Shown here piece by piece: positions 7,131 to 14,674 of a stretch of DNA of 47,083 bases (position 1 is the first letter of the stretch; every line of letters starts with the position of its first letter). A program made the position numbers and the translations under genes. The DNA lies in NCBI RefSeq assembly GCF_900113485.1, contig NZ_FOPM01000028.1:1-47083 (forward strand), read 5' to 3'. This DNA is from Methylobacterium gossipiicola. Its GTDB lineage: Bacteria > Pseudomonadota > Alphaproteobacteria > Rhizobiales > Beijerinckiaceae. The notes under the pieces are model-generated. The model made no database searches. It had not been told where the DNA came from and saw nothing but the letters and a program-made list of their open reading frames with translations.

Positions 7131-8015
7131 TTACTGCCCCTTGGCCGCGATGGCCTCCGACCAGTTCACGGCGCGGCGGGCCATGCCGATATGCTGGCGC
7201 TCGTACATGCGGCCCTCGATCTTGATGGCGCCGCGCTTGAGGTTCTCGGGCTTGTCGAACGCCTCGATGACGATGCGGGCGCGGCGGACCTCCTCCTCGG
7301 AGGGCGCGAAACAGGTGTTGGCCGGCTCGATCTGGTTGGGGTGGATCAAGGTCTTGCCGTCGAAGCCGAGGTCTCGCGCCTGCTGGCACTCGGCGCGGCA
7401 ACCCTCGACGTCGCCGATGTCGTTCCAGACCCCGTCGAGGATGGCCAGGCCCTCGGCGCGGGCTGCCGCGAGGGTGAACATCATCCAGGGCAGCATCGGC
7501 ACGCGGCCGGGCACGAGCTGCGCCCAGGTGTCCTTGGCGAGATCGTTGGTGCCGAGGACGAAGCCGGCGAGGCGGGTGCGCCGGTCGCGCTTCGCCTTGG
7601 CGATCTCCTGAATGTTGAGGATGGCGGCAGGGGTCTCGATCATCGCCCATACGGCGATGCTGTCGGGTGCTTCCAGGGCTTCGAGATGGTTGGCGATGCT
7701 CTCCAGCACCGCCGGGGACGACACCTTCGGCATCAGGATCGCGTCGGGACACGCCTCGATGGCCGCCTTGAGGTCGGACTCACCCCAGGGCGTCTGCGGG
7801 GCATTGACCCGGATGATGATCTCGCGGTCGCCGTAGCCGCCTTCCTTCACCGCCGCGCAGACCTGCTCGCGGGCGATCTCCTTGGCCTCCGGTGCCACGG
7901 CATCCTCGAGGTCGAGGATCAGCGCGTCGGCCGCGAGGGTACGGGCCTTTTCGAGGGCGCGCTGGTTCGAGCCGGGCATGTACAGCACGCTGCGGCGGAG
8001 ACGGAGATCGGACAT
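7131..8015 (-). CDS. HpcH/HpaI aldolase family CoA ester lyase (CitE/malyl-CoA type)
   Basis: A 294-aa TIM-barrel protein of the citrate lyase beta/malyl-CoA lyase family, which makes or cleaves beta-hydroxyacyl-CoA esters using Mg2+. Motifs: RRSVLYMPGSN at the N-terminus, DLEDAVAPEAK with metal/substrate acidic residues, IIRVNAP (Arg), AMIETPAAILN (metal-ligand Glu), LGTNDLAKD, and GFDGKTLIHPNQIEPAN. It is shorter than the serine-cycle malyl-CoA lyase of methylotrophs (about 324 aa) and closer in size to Mcl2-type malyl-CoA thioesterases. I therefore do not give a symbol. It is a single-gene unit, divergent from the tautomerase gene. Confidence 0.9.
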   Translation of the reverse strand: MSDLRLRRSVLYMPGSNQRALEKARTLAADALILDLEDAVAPEAKEIAREQVCAAVKEGGYGDREIIIRVNAPQTPWGESDLKAAIEACPDAILMPKVSSPAVLESIANHLEALEAPDSIAVWAMIETPAAILNIQEIAKAKRDRRTRLAGFVLGTNDLAKDTWAQLVPGRVPMLPWMMFTLAAARAEGLAILDGVWNDIGDVEGCRAECQQARDLGFDGKTLIHPNQIEPANTCFAPSEEEVRRARIVIEAFDKPENLKRGAIKIEGRMYERQHIGMARRAVNWSEAIAAKGQ

Positions 8016-8184
8016 CGAGGCTTCCCGTATTGATGCGGCGCACCTTAGTGCAACATCGGCGCCGGGGTCACCCCGTCACGCTGACAGCTCGACGCTTCCG
8101 ATCTTCGGCCCGGGTGCCGAATGTTGTAGAGCCGCCGCGGGGTGGAGCCTGTCCACCGTTCGACGAAACAACCCCGAGACCGCC

Positions 8185-8574
8185 ATGCCGCTGATCCGCT
8201 TCGACCTCCTCGAAGGCCGCACCGACGCCGAGCTGAAGACCCTCCTGGATGCCGCCCATGAGGCGATGCTCGAAGCCTTTAAGGTGCCGGCCGGCGATCG
8301 CTACCAGATCGTCACGGAGCACAAGCCGTCACGGATGATCATTGAGGATACGGGGCTGGGCATCCCGCGCACGAAGGACGTCGTCGTGGTGCAGGTGTTC
8401 ACCCGTCCGCGCTCCGAGGAAGCGAAGCAGGACTTCTATCGCCTGCTGACGGAGAAGCTCCACGCCGCCTGCGGCATCGCCCCCTCCGACGTGATGGTGT
8501 CGTGCATGGTCAACAGCGATGCCGACTGGTCGTTCGGCCATGGGCGGGCGCAGTTCCTCACCGGCGAACTGTGA
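8185..8574 (+). CDS. Tautomerase-family protein
   Basis: A 129-aa protein beginning Met-Pro-Leu-Ile. Removal of Met would expose the catalytic Pro1 of the 4-oxalocrotonate tautomerase superfamily. The length, the two beta-alpha-beta halves and the late Trp (DADWSFGHGRAQFLTG) fit the long, MSAD-like or Tautomerase_3 members. The physiological substrate is unknown. The ATG at 8185 is preceded by a GAGAC-like weak ribosome site. Its stop overlaps the DUF167 start (GTGA). Confidence 0.85.
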   Translation: MPLIRFDLLEGRTDAELKTLLDAAHEAMLEAFKVPAGDRYQIVTEHKPSRMIIEDTGLGIPRTKDVVVVQVFTRPRSEEAKQDFYRLLTEKLHAACGIAPSDVMVSCMVNSDADWSFGHGRAQFLTGEL

Positions 8575-8906
8575 CGCAGCCCCTACCCTGGGCGCCGATT
8601 CCGGACGGCATTCGCCTCGCCGTCCGGCTGACGCCCCGGGCCAGCCGGACGGGCCTCGACGGTGTCGTGACCGGGGCCGACGGACGGGGAGCGGTGCAAC
8701 TGCGCGTCGCCGCGCCCCCCGTGGAGGGGGCGGCCAATGCGGCCCTCATCGCCTACCTCGCGGAGGCGCTCGACCTGCGCCGCCGCGATATCCGCATCGT
8801 CTCCGGTGAGACGAGCCGCCAGAAGATGGTGACGCTGGCGGGCGATTCCGCCGACCTGTCCGCGCGGATCGTCGCCTGGGTCGCGGGCGCGCCTCCGCGC
8901 CGGTAG
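8571..8906 (+). CDS. DUF167/YggU-family protein
   Basis: A 111-aa protein of the small conserved YggU family, with LAVRLTPRASRTGLDGV, the diagnostic VAAPPVEGAANAALIAYLAEALDL, and IVSGETSRQKMVTLAG. The biochemical role is unknown. It starts with GTG overlapping the tautomerase stop codon, so the two are coupled. It ends one base before the convergent csaA stop. Confidence 0.9.
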   Translation: MTQPLPWAPIPDGIRLAVRLTPRASRTGLDGVVTGADGRGAVQLRVAAPPVEGAANAALIAYLAEALDLRRRDIRIVSGETSRQKMVTLAGDSADLSARIVAWVAGAPPRR

Positions 8907-8907
8907 A

Positions 8908-9279
8908 TCAGAACAGGCGGCCGCCGTTCGGCACGGCGCGGTCGGGGGCGAACAGCACCACCGCGCCGTCCGCATCGGGAAAGCCGAGGGTCAGGACCTC
9001 CGACACGAACGGTCCGATCCGGCGGGGCGGAAAGTTCACCACTGCGGCGACCTGACGGCCGGGCAGATCCTCGATTCGATAATGCTCGGTGATCTGCGCG
9101 CTCGACCGCTTGAGGCCAATGGCGGCGCCGAAGTCGATGACGAGCTTCAAGGCCGGCTTGCGCGCCTGTGGAAACGCCTCGGCCGAAACGATGGTGCCGA
9201 CCCGGATATCGACGGCGAGGAAGCTGTCGAATCCGATGGTGTCGGCCGCCGGGGCGTCGGGCGCGTGATGAACGTGCAT
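8908..9279 (-). CDS. csaA: CsaA-type tRNA-binding protein
   Basis: A 123-aa single-domain protein with the OB-fold tRNA-binding module also found at the end of Met-tRNA synthetase and Trbp111. Signatures are FLAVDIRVGTIVSAEAFPQARKP, SSAQITEHY, GRQVAAVVNFPPRRIGPFVSEVLTLG and a late DGAVVLFAPDRAVPNGGRLF. In Bacillus CsaA was described as a secretion-linked chaperone; the role in alphaproteobacteria is unclear. It lies only 7 bases after the FTR1 permease gene on the same strand, so it is probably the last gene of the iron uptake operon. Confidence 0.92.
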   Translation of the reverse strand: MHVHHAPDAPAADTIGFDSFLAVDIRVGTIVSAEAFPQARKPALKLVIDFGAAIGLKRSSAQITEHYRIEDLPGRQVAAVVNFPPRRIGPFVSEVLTLGFPDADGAVVLFAPDRAVPNGGRLF

Positions 9280-9286
9280 GCGGGCC

Positions 9287-10111
9287 TCAGGCCGTGCGAA
9301 CCTGCCGGGGCTTGCCGCCCGACGACCATTGCATCAGGGCGATCATGATCAGGATGGTGCCGAGATAGACCACACCCTGCAGCACGCTCGGACGGTCGGT
9401 GTAGCCGACCAGCGCGTGGAGAACGCGACCGGCCAAGCTATCCTCACGCAGGACCGACGCGGTGTTCCACAGGGGCCGGTCGAGGACCGTCACGACACCG
9501 GCATTGGCGAGGAACTGCGCCGCCTGCGAGGCGAGGCCGGCGGCGAGGAAGATGATGAGGGCGCTCGTCACCGAGAACACGTAGCGGGTCGGGATCGCGG
9601 CGAGGCCGAAATAGCTGACGCCCGAGAGGGCGGCGCCCACGCCGACGCCGGCGAGCGCCCCGAGCTGGATGTCGAGGCCCGACGTACCCGAGGCGACGAG
9701 GCCGTAGAGGAACAGCACGAGTTCGGCGCCCTCGCGCAGGATCGCGGCCCCGACCACGAGGGCGAGGGCGGCCGCCGTGCTCTGGCCGGTGCGGACCCGA
9801 TCGCCCGCCGCGCGCAACTCACTCGCGAGTTCGCGGCCGTGCTTGCTCATCCAGGTGTTGTGCCAGATGAGCATCAGCACGGCGACGATGAGCACGGCAG
9901 CGTTGAGGATGTCCTGCCCCGTGCCCTCGAAGGCATCGGAGATCTTTTCCGCGAACAATGCGATGAGGGCGGCTCCGGCGAGGCCGCCCAGGATGCCAAG
10001 ACCGATCCAGCGGCCACGGCCGGCTATGCCGCGCGTCGCCGCCAGGACGATGCCGATGATGAGCCCGGCCTCGATGACCTCGCGGAAGGCGATGACGAAA
10101 GCGCCGATCAT
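9287..10111 (-). CDS. ftrC: FTR1-family iron permease (FtrC/EfeU-like)
   Basis: A 274-aa inner-membrane permease with about seven hydrophobic segments. Two iron-binding RExxE-type motifs are visible: REVIE at residues 10-14 and REGAE in AAILREGAELVLFLYG. In the four-part Ftr system, described in Bordetella and Brucella, the permease imports iron handed over by a P19 periplasmic protein and a cupredoxin, and the polyferredoxin is thought to supply or remove electrons. All four parts are present here in one minus-strand operon. The symbol follows the Brucella naming by context. Confidence 0.9.
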   Translation of the reverse strand: MIGAFVIAFREVIEAGLIIGIVLAATRGIAGRGRWIGLGILGGLAGAALIALFAEKISDAFEGTGQDILNAAVLIVAVLMLIWHNTWMSKHGRELASELRAAGDRVRTGQSTAAALALVVGAAILREGAELVLFLYGLVASGTSGLDIQLGALAGVGVGAALSGVSYFGLAAIPTRYVFSVTSALIIFLAAGLASQAAQFLANAGVVTVLDRPLWNTASVLREDSLAGRVLHALVGYTDRPSVLQGVVYLGTILIMIALMQWSSGGKPRQVRTA

Positions 10112-10152
10112 GCGCGGGTGTCCTTACACGTATGGGCGCGCCGGGGCGCCGG

Positions 10153-11553
10153 TTACCAGATCCAGAAGAGCAGCACCCAGCCGAAGACCGAGAGGCCGCA
10201 GGCCGCCGCGATGGCGAGGGTGGCGGCGGCCCGGCGCAGGCCCGCCGCGTAGAGCCCCGAGACCCGCCAGGCGAGCCACGTGCTCCACAGGCTGCTGCCG
10301 AGCAGCAAGCCGCCGCGCAGCTCCGAGACGTAGGGCAGGTTGATCCCGTCGCCGCGCAGGAACGTCACGGTCAGGGCCGAGAGGCCGAGGAACACGCCAC
10401 AACCCGCCACGGGAATCAGCGTCTGGGTGAGGTGGTGGAAGTGCCGCGACGACCACGCCCCGAGGGCACGGGTCCCGAGGGCCACCAGCCCCGACAGCGA
10501 CAGGCCGAGGACGAGGGCCGTGGCGGCGATGTAGGCCAGCAACAGCACGCCGTCGAGGAGGGTGAGGACGTCGTTGTGCTCGGGGTAATTAGTGAGGACG
10601 AACCACGGCAGGGTCGTCTCCAGGGGCCAGCTCGTCCCGTGCTCGATGAGCCAGGTCGCGAGCCACTGCTTGGCGTCGATGAACCACGGGCTCGACGACC
10701 ATTGGAACGCGCCCACCGCGAGCCCCATCATCCCGAACAGGATCAGGGTGGTCTGGTCGAGGCTCGGCTCGTTGCCGGCTACATGCACGATCTCGTGGGT
10801 CGGCGAGCGGCGGGCGAGGCGCACGGCGCCGCGATAGCCGGAGCAGCGCCCGCACATGTGGCAGGCGCCGGCCCCGTTCATGGTCTTCACCGGCACCAGG
10901 GGCGCGCAGTTGAAGGCTGCGCCTTTCGGCTTCGGCGAGGCGGCCCAGGCGGCGTGATCCACCTGGAAGCTGATGGGCGCGAGCTTGGCCAGCACGGCGA
11001 ACACGCCGTTGACGGGGCAGAGGTAGCGGCACCACACCCGCTTGTTGCGGCCATAGAGCAGGCCGATGACGATGGCCGCCAGTGTCGAGCCGCCGAGCAC
11101 GGCGAGCACGGGCTTCGGATAGCCGTAGACGCTGACCATCTGGCCGTAGACCGTGGTGCCGGCGAAGGCCACGAATGGCCAGCCGCCCCAGCTCAGCCAG
11201 CGCGGCACGGCGCGCCCCAAGCTCCAGCGGCTGGCGAACTCCGTGAGTGCGCCCTCGGGACAGAGGATGCCGCACCAGGCGCGACCGACCACCACCATGC
11301 TCACCAGAACGAACGGCCACCAAATGCCCCAGAAGGCGAACTGGGCGAACACCGTGAGGTCGTTCCACAGGTGGGCCGTGCGGCCGGGCAACGGCAGGAA
11401 GGCCGGTACCGCCACGAGGACGAGGTAGATCGCCACGACGATCCATTGGATCGTGCGGATCACGCCGCCATGGCGCTGCAGCCAGTCGCCGAAGGCGGCG
11501 AGCTTGGCGTCGACCCAGGCTTCGCCGGGTGTGATGGAGGCGGATGCCGCCAT
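10153..11553 (-). CDS. ftrD: Membrane polyferredoxin of the Ftr iron uptake system
   Basis: A 466-aa NapH/FtrD-like membrane iron-sulfur protein. Several hydrophobic segments flank Cys clusters GILCPEGALTEFASRW, RYLCPVNGVFAVLA and CHMCGRCSGYRGAV, enough for 4Fe-4S centres. It is thought to move electrons across the membrane to complete the ferrous oxidation/permeation cycle of the FTR1 permease. It is followed 41 bases later by the permease gene and preceded by the cupredoxin gene. The C-terminal third has more membrane segments (ALVLGLSLSGLVAL, AGCGVFLGLSALTVTF). Confidence 0.88.
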   Translation of the reverse strand: MAASASITPGEAWVDAKLAAFGDWLQRHGGVIRTIQWIVVAIYLVLVAVPAFLPLPGRTAHLWNDLTVFAQFAFWGIWWPFVLVSMVVVGRAWCGILCPEGALTEFASRWSLGRAVPRWLSWGGWPFVAFAGTTVYGQMVSVYGYPKPVLAVLGGSTLAAIVIGLLYGRNKRVWCRYLCPVNGVFAVLAKLAPISFQVDHAAWAASPKPKGAAFNCAPLVPVKTMNGAGACHMCGRCSGYRGAVRLARRSPTHEIVHVAGNEPSLDQTTLILFGMMGLAVGAFQWSSSPWFIDAKQWLATWLIEHGTSWPLETTLPWFVLTNYPEHNDVLTLLDGVLLLAYIAATALVLGLSLSGLVALGTRALGAWSSRHFHHLTQTLIPVAGCGVFLGLSALTVTFLRGDGINLPYVSELRGGLLLGSSLWSTWLAWRVSGLYAAGLRRAAATLAIAAACGLSVFGWVLLFWIW

Positions 11554-11568
11554 GAGGAATCTTCCGTC

Positions 11569-11904
11569 CTACTTCGCCACCAGGGTGGCTTTGGCCTCCG
11601 GATGGAAATCGTCGAACACGTCGTAGCGGCCGGGATCGATGGTGCGGAACACGATGGCCGAGGTGGCGCCGGCCGCCAGCGCCTTCTCGCGCTTGAGTTC
11701 CGTGCTCTCGAATTCCACCGGGCTCTTGCCCGTGTTGGTGATCTCGAGCTTGAACCGGGTGTTGGCCGGGACCTCGATCACGTCGGGAATGATCACCCCG
11801 TCGCGCATCTCGACCTTGATGACGGGCAGGTCCTCGGCCAGGGCCGGGCCGCCGAGAACCACGGCGGCGATGCCGAGGGCGAGGCGAAGGGACGTCAGGG
11901 CCAC
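11569..11904 (-). CDS. ftrB: Periplasmic cupredoxin-domain protein of the Ftr system
   Basis: A 111-aa secreted protein with a signal peptide (ALTSLRLALGIAAVVLGGPALA) followed by a cupredoxin fold: IEVPANTRFKLEITNTGKSPVEFES and a C-terminal FDDFHPEAKATLVAK. In Ftr systems this protein is proposed to oxidise Fe2+ before import. The best start is a GTG at 11904, two bases after the P19 stop, with AAGAAGGG upstream. The canonical Cys copper ligand is not obvious, as in other FtrB-type proteins, where Met/His/Glu may serve. Confidence 0.85.
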   Translation of the reverse strand: MALTSLRLALGIAAVVLGGPALAEDLPVIKVEMRDGVIIPDVIEVPANTRFKLEITNTGKSPVEFESTELKREKALAAGATSAIVFRTIDPGRYDVFDDFHPEAKATLVAK

Positions 11905-11906
11905 GA

Positions 11907-12476
11907 TCAGTACGCGCCCTTCTTGCCGATGCCCGCGAAGGTGAAGTCCTGGGTCACGTCGAACGGCTTGAACCACTCGGCGACGCCCGTCTCCTTGTCG
12001 ACGTGGCGGCCGAAATGCTGGTTCGCGCCGGGGGGCGCCACGGTGAGCTTCAGGCGGTACCGGCCGGGGCCCGACAGCTTGACGTTGTCGCCGTAATGCG
12101 GGCCGTCATTGGCGACCATGGGCATGAGGGTGCCGGTGACCTTCGGCCCCGTGGCGGCGTCGCCCTCGAGCTTCGTCAATTCGAACGAGACGGCGAGGGA
12201 CGGCACCCAATCGCCCTCGGCGAAGCCGTTGCGGTTGTCTTTGGCGGCGCGGATGTCGGCTTCGAGGTGAAGATCGGAGGTCGCGGCGGGCCGCATCATG
12301 TCCGGCGGGTCCATCTCGATGGGCTGGAGATAGACGGCGGCGACTTCGAGGCCGTTCTCGACCACGTGCGGTCCGATGGGGATCTCCTTCGCCAGCGCGG
12401 CGGACCCGCCGGTGACGAGGAGGCCCGCGAGGGCGAGGGACGGCAGGAATCGAGGGAGCATGAATCGGGCGGTCAT
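11907..12476 (-). CDS. ftrA: P19-family periplasmic iron-binding protein
   Basis: A 189-aa secreted protein of the P19/Tp34 family (fetP-like) that binds Fe2+ and Cu2+ in the periplasm. A signal peptide (about residues 1-30, ending GSAALA-KEIP) precedes IGPHVVENGLEVAAVYLQPIEM, DLHLEADIRAAKDN, FAEGDWVPSLAVSFEL, MVANDGPHYGDNVKL and NQHFGRHVDKETGV, with the His, Glu and Met residues typical of the metal site. I chose the ATG at 12476 because of GAGA upstream; one at 12491 adds five residues. It is the first gene of the iron operon. An iron-box-like palindrome lies at 12548-12570. Confidence 0.9.
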   Translation of the reverse strand: MTARFMLPRFLPSLALAGLLVTGGSAALAKEIPIGPHVVENGLEVAAVYLQPIEMDPPDMMRPAATSDLHLEADIRAAKDNRNGFAEGDWVPSLAVSFELTKLEGDAATGPKVTGTLMPMVANDGPHYGDNVKLSGPGRYRLKLTVAPPGANQHFGRHVDKETGVAEWFKPFDVTQDFTFAGIGKKGAY

Positions 12477-12547
12477 GGAAATCTCGCGCATGATTGGAAA
12501 GCGCGTAGACCAGCCGCGAAGGCAAGCAAAGAGGCTTCTTCGTCACG

Positions 12548-12570
12548 TTAGCATATCGGAATCATTCTAA
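12548..12570. promoter_or_regulatory. Iron-box-like imperfect palindrome upstream of the Ftr operon
   Basis: TTAGCATATCGGAATCATTCTAA is an imperfect 23-bp palindrome with TTAG/CTAA ends. It resembles the Irr iron-control element (TTTAGAA-N3-TTCTAAA type) or a Fur/Mur box. It lies about 70 bases before the P19 start in an AT-richer patch of this GC-rich window. Confidence 0.45.
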
Positions 12571-12679
12571 TCAGGGATTTTGCCGGATTATCCTGGGTGT
12601 CCACAAGACAATGCGCGGCGCGGGAGAGTGTCCAAATACCCTGATCTTGCCGCGCGACAGTACAGGCGACAGGGCCGAT

Positions 12680-14056
12680 TCACTGCCCCTGATGCACGGC
12701 CTCCGGAAGAGGCGTCGTCACGCCTGGGGAAAATGTCCGCCGGGTCAGGCTCGGATAGGCCAGGGCCTGCCCGATGCCGCGACCACCGAGGAGAATGAGA
12801 AAGGCGACCCAGAGCCCGGCATTGCCGAGGCCGAGCCCGTGGAAGGCGAGGAGCGCCAGGGCGTAAGCCGCCGTCGCGGCGATCATGAGGTTGCGCATCG
12901 CCCGGGTCCAGGTGGCGCCGATATAGATGCCGTCGAAGGCGAAGGGGAGCGCCGCCACGAAGGGGGCGAGGGCCGCCGGAACCAGATAGAGACGGGCCAT
13001 CGCACGGACTTCGGGGCTCGTGGTCACGGCATCGATGAAGGCGCCGCCCCCGGCGAGGGATACGCCCGCGATGGCGGCCCCGAAGGCGAGGCACCAAGCG
13101 AGACTCAAGGTCGCGGCTCGGCGGAATCCCACCGGGTCGCGGGCCCCCACGGCCTGTCCGCACAGGGTCTCGGCGGCGGTGGCGAAACCGTCGAGGAAGA
13201 AGCCGCCGATCATGAAGAGATTCCACAGGACGGCGTTGGCCGCGAGCACCACGTCGCCCGAGCGGGCGCCGAGCGCCGAGAACGCCGCAATGCAACCGAC
13301 CAGCAGCAAGGTCCGGATCATCACATCGGCATTGACGCTGAGCATCCGGGCGAGCGCCTTGGGATCGGCGACGACCCGCAGCGGCACCGCGAAGGGGTGC
13401 GAGCCGAGGCGGGCGAGGATCACGAGGCCGAGGCCGACACCCGCCGCTTCGGCGATGAGGGTGGCGAGGCCGGCCCCCGCGACGCTCATGTCGGCGCCGA
13501 GCACCAGGGCGAGGGTGAGCAGGATGTTGACGCAGTTGATGGCGATCTGGAGCACGAGCCCGAGATCGGTCCGGCCCCGCCCCAGGACCGAGCCGAGGAT
13601 CGCGTAGTTCGCGAGGGTGAACGGCGCGGCGAAGATGCGGATGTGGAAATAGTCCGACAGGCCCGCGATCACCGCCGGGCTGGCGCCGCTCAACGCGAAG
13701 GCGCCCCGTCCGATGGGACCCTGCAGGATCACGATCGCGGCGCCGACGAGGATGCCGGCGGCCAGCGCCCGCGCCAGGGTGCGGTCGACCTCGGCGCCGT
13801 TGCGGGCGCCCACGGCCTGAGCCGTCAGCCCGGCCGTGGCCATGCGCAGGGACCCGAACGACCAGAAGATCGCGTCGAAGATCACGGCGCCCAGCGCCAT
13901 GGCACCCAGCAGCGCGGCGTCGCCGAGGCGCCCGATCACCGCCGCGCCGACGAAGCCGAGGAGCGGCGTCGTCACGTTGGCGACCGTCATCGGCAACGCG
14001 AGGGCGAGGACCCGCCGGCTCGTCGCCGGGACGGCGTGGGCGCCGCGGACGCTCAA
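12680..14056 (-). CDS. MATE-family efflux transporter
   Basis: A 458-aa inner-membrane antiporter with about 12 hydrophobic helices in two similar halves, of the DinF/NorM type that exports organic cations or drugs using Na+ or H+. The N-terminal LALALPMTVANVTTPLLGFVGAAVIGRLGD is characteristic of DinF-like members, and the second half repeats the pattern at MIGGFFLDGFATAAETLCGQAVG. It starts with TTG at 14056, with AGGGGA six bases upstream, nine bases after the DUF971 stop. The two genes are probably co-transcribed. No substrate can be inferred. Confidence 0.9.
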   Translation of the reverse strand: MSVRGAHAVPATSRRVLALALPMTVANVTTPLLGFVGAAVIGRLGDAALLGAMALGAVIFDAIFWSFGSLRMATAGLTAQAVGARNGAEVDRTLARALAAGILVGAAIVILQGPIGRGAFALSGASPAVIAGLSDYFHIRIFAAPFTLANYAILGSVLGRGRTDLGLVLQIAINCVNILLTLALVLGADMSVAGAGLATLIAEAAGVGLGLVILARLGSHPFAVPLRVVADPKALARMLSVNADVMIRTLLLVGCIAAFSALGARSGDVVLAANAVLWNLFMIGGFFLDGFATAAETLCGQAVGARDPVGFRRAATLSLAWCLAFGAAIAGVSLAGGGAFIDAVTTSPEVRAMARLYLVPAALAPFVAALPFAFDGIYIGATWTRAMRNLMIAATAAYALALLAFHGLGLGNAGLWVAFLILLGGRGIGQALAYPSLTRRTFSPGVTTPLPEAVHQGQ

Positions 14057-14065
14057 GCGAATCCC

Positions 14066-14524
14066 CTAGTGGCAGCCGCAGCCGCTGCCGCAGTTACCGC
14101 CGCCGCTCGCCTTGGCGGATTTCCCGGCGGGATCGCGTGACAGGCCGCGCTCCTCCAGTTCCGACAGGTAGGTCGCCCAGCGGTTCCTGGACTCGCGGCC
14201 GAGATCGTAGAGGTAGCCCCAGCCGAACAGGCCGGTGTCGTGCATGTCGTCGAAGGTGAGCTTCACGGCGTAGTTGCCGACCGGCTCGACGTTGAGGATT
14301 GCGACGTCGCGCTTGCCGCCGATCACTTTGCGCTCGGCCGGCGAATGCCCCTGCACCTCCGCCGACGGGCTCGACACCCGCAGGTACTCGGCGGGCAGGG
14401 CAAAGCGTCCGCCATCCTCAAAGGCGACGTGGAGGGTGCGCTTGTCGCCCGACAGCCGGATCTCCGTCGGCCAGCGCTCCGGCGCCGACATGGGGGCCTG
14501 TCGATCCAGGGTCTCTTGGTTCAT
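14066..14524 (-). CDS. DUF971 protein with Cys-rich C-terminal tail
   Basis: A 152-aa protein with a DUF971 domain (about residues 18-110; family residues WPTEIRLS, LPAEYLRVSSPSAEVQGH, VGNYAVKLTFDDMHDTGLFGWGYLYDLG). This domain also occurs at the N-terminus of gamma-butyrobetaine hydroxylase and fused to Mrp/ApbC Fe-S carriers. The tail GGGNCGSGCGCH holds three Cys and a final His and could bind a metal or cluster. The ATG at 14524 follows GGAG by eight bases. It is divergent from moaA, which needs Fe-S clusters. Confidence 0.85.
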   Translation of the reverse strand: MNQETLDRQAPMSAPERWPTEIRLSGDKRTLHVAFEDGGRFALPAEYLRVSSPSAEVQGHSPAERKVIGGKRDVAILNVEPVGNYAVKLTFDDMHDTGLFGWGYLYDLGRESRNRWATYLSELEERGLSRDPAGKSAKASGGGNCGSGCGCH

Positions 14525-14674
14525 GGCTGACTCCGGAAACGGGGGACGTGCGCACGCGTCACCCCCGGTGCGCGCTTGCCCGGGCGGACGCAAGACCTCA
14601 TATGCGTTTTCATGCTAGGTTCGTCACGCGACCAAACGCCAGTGCTTTCCCCCCAGCAGAGTTCAGAGTCACGC

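Noticed and set aside
14525..14674. A Moco riboswitch before moaA
   Set aside because: The interval is only 150 bases between divergent starts, and I could not find the conserved helices of the Moco RNA motif.
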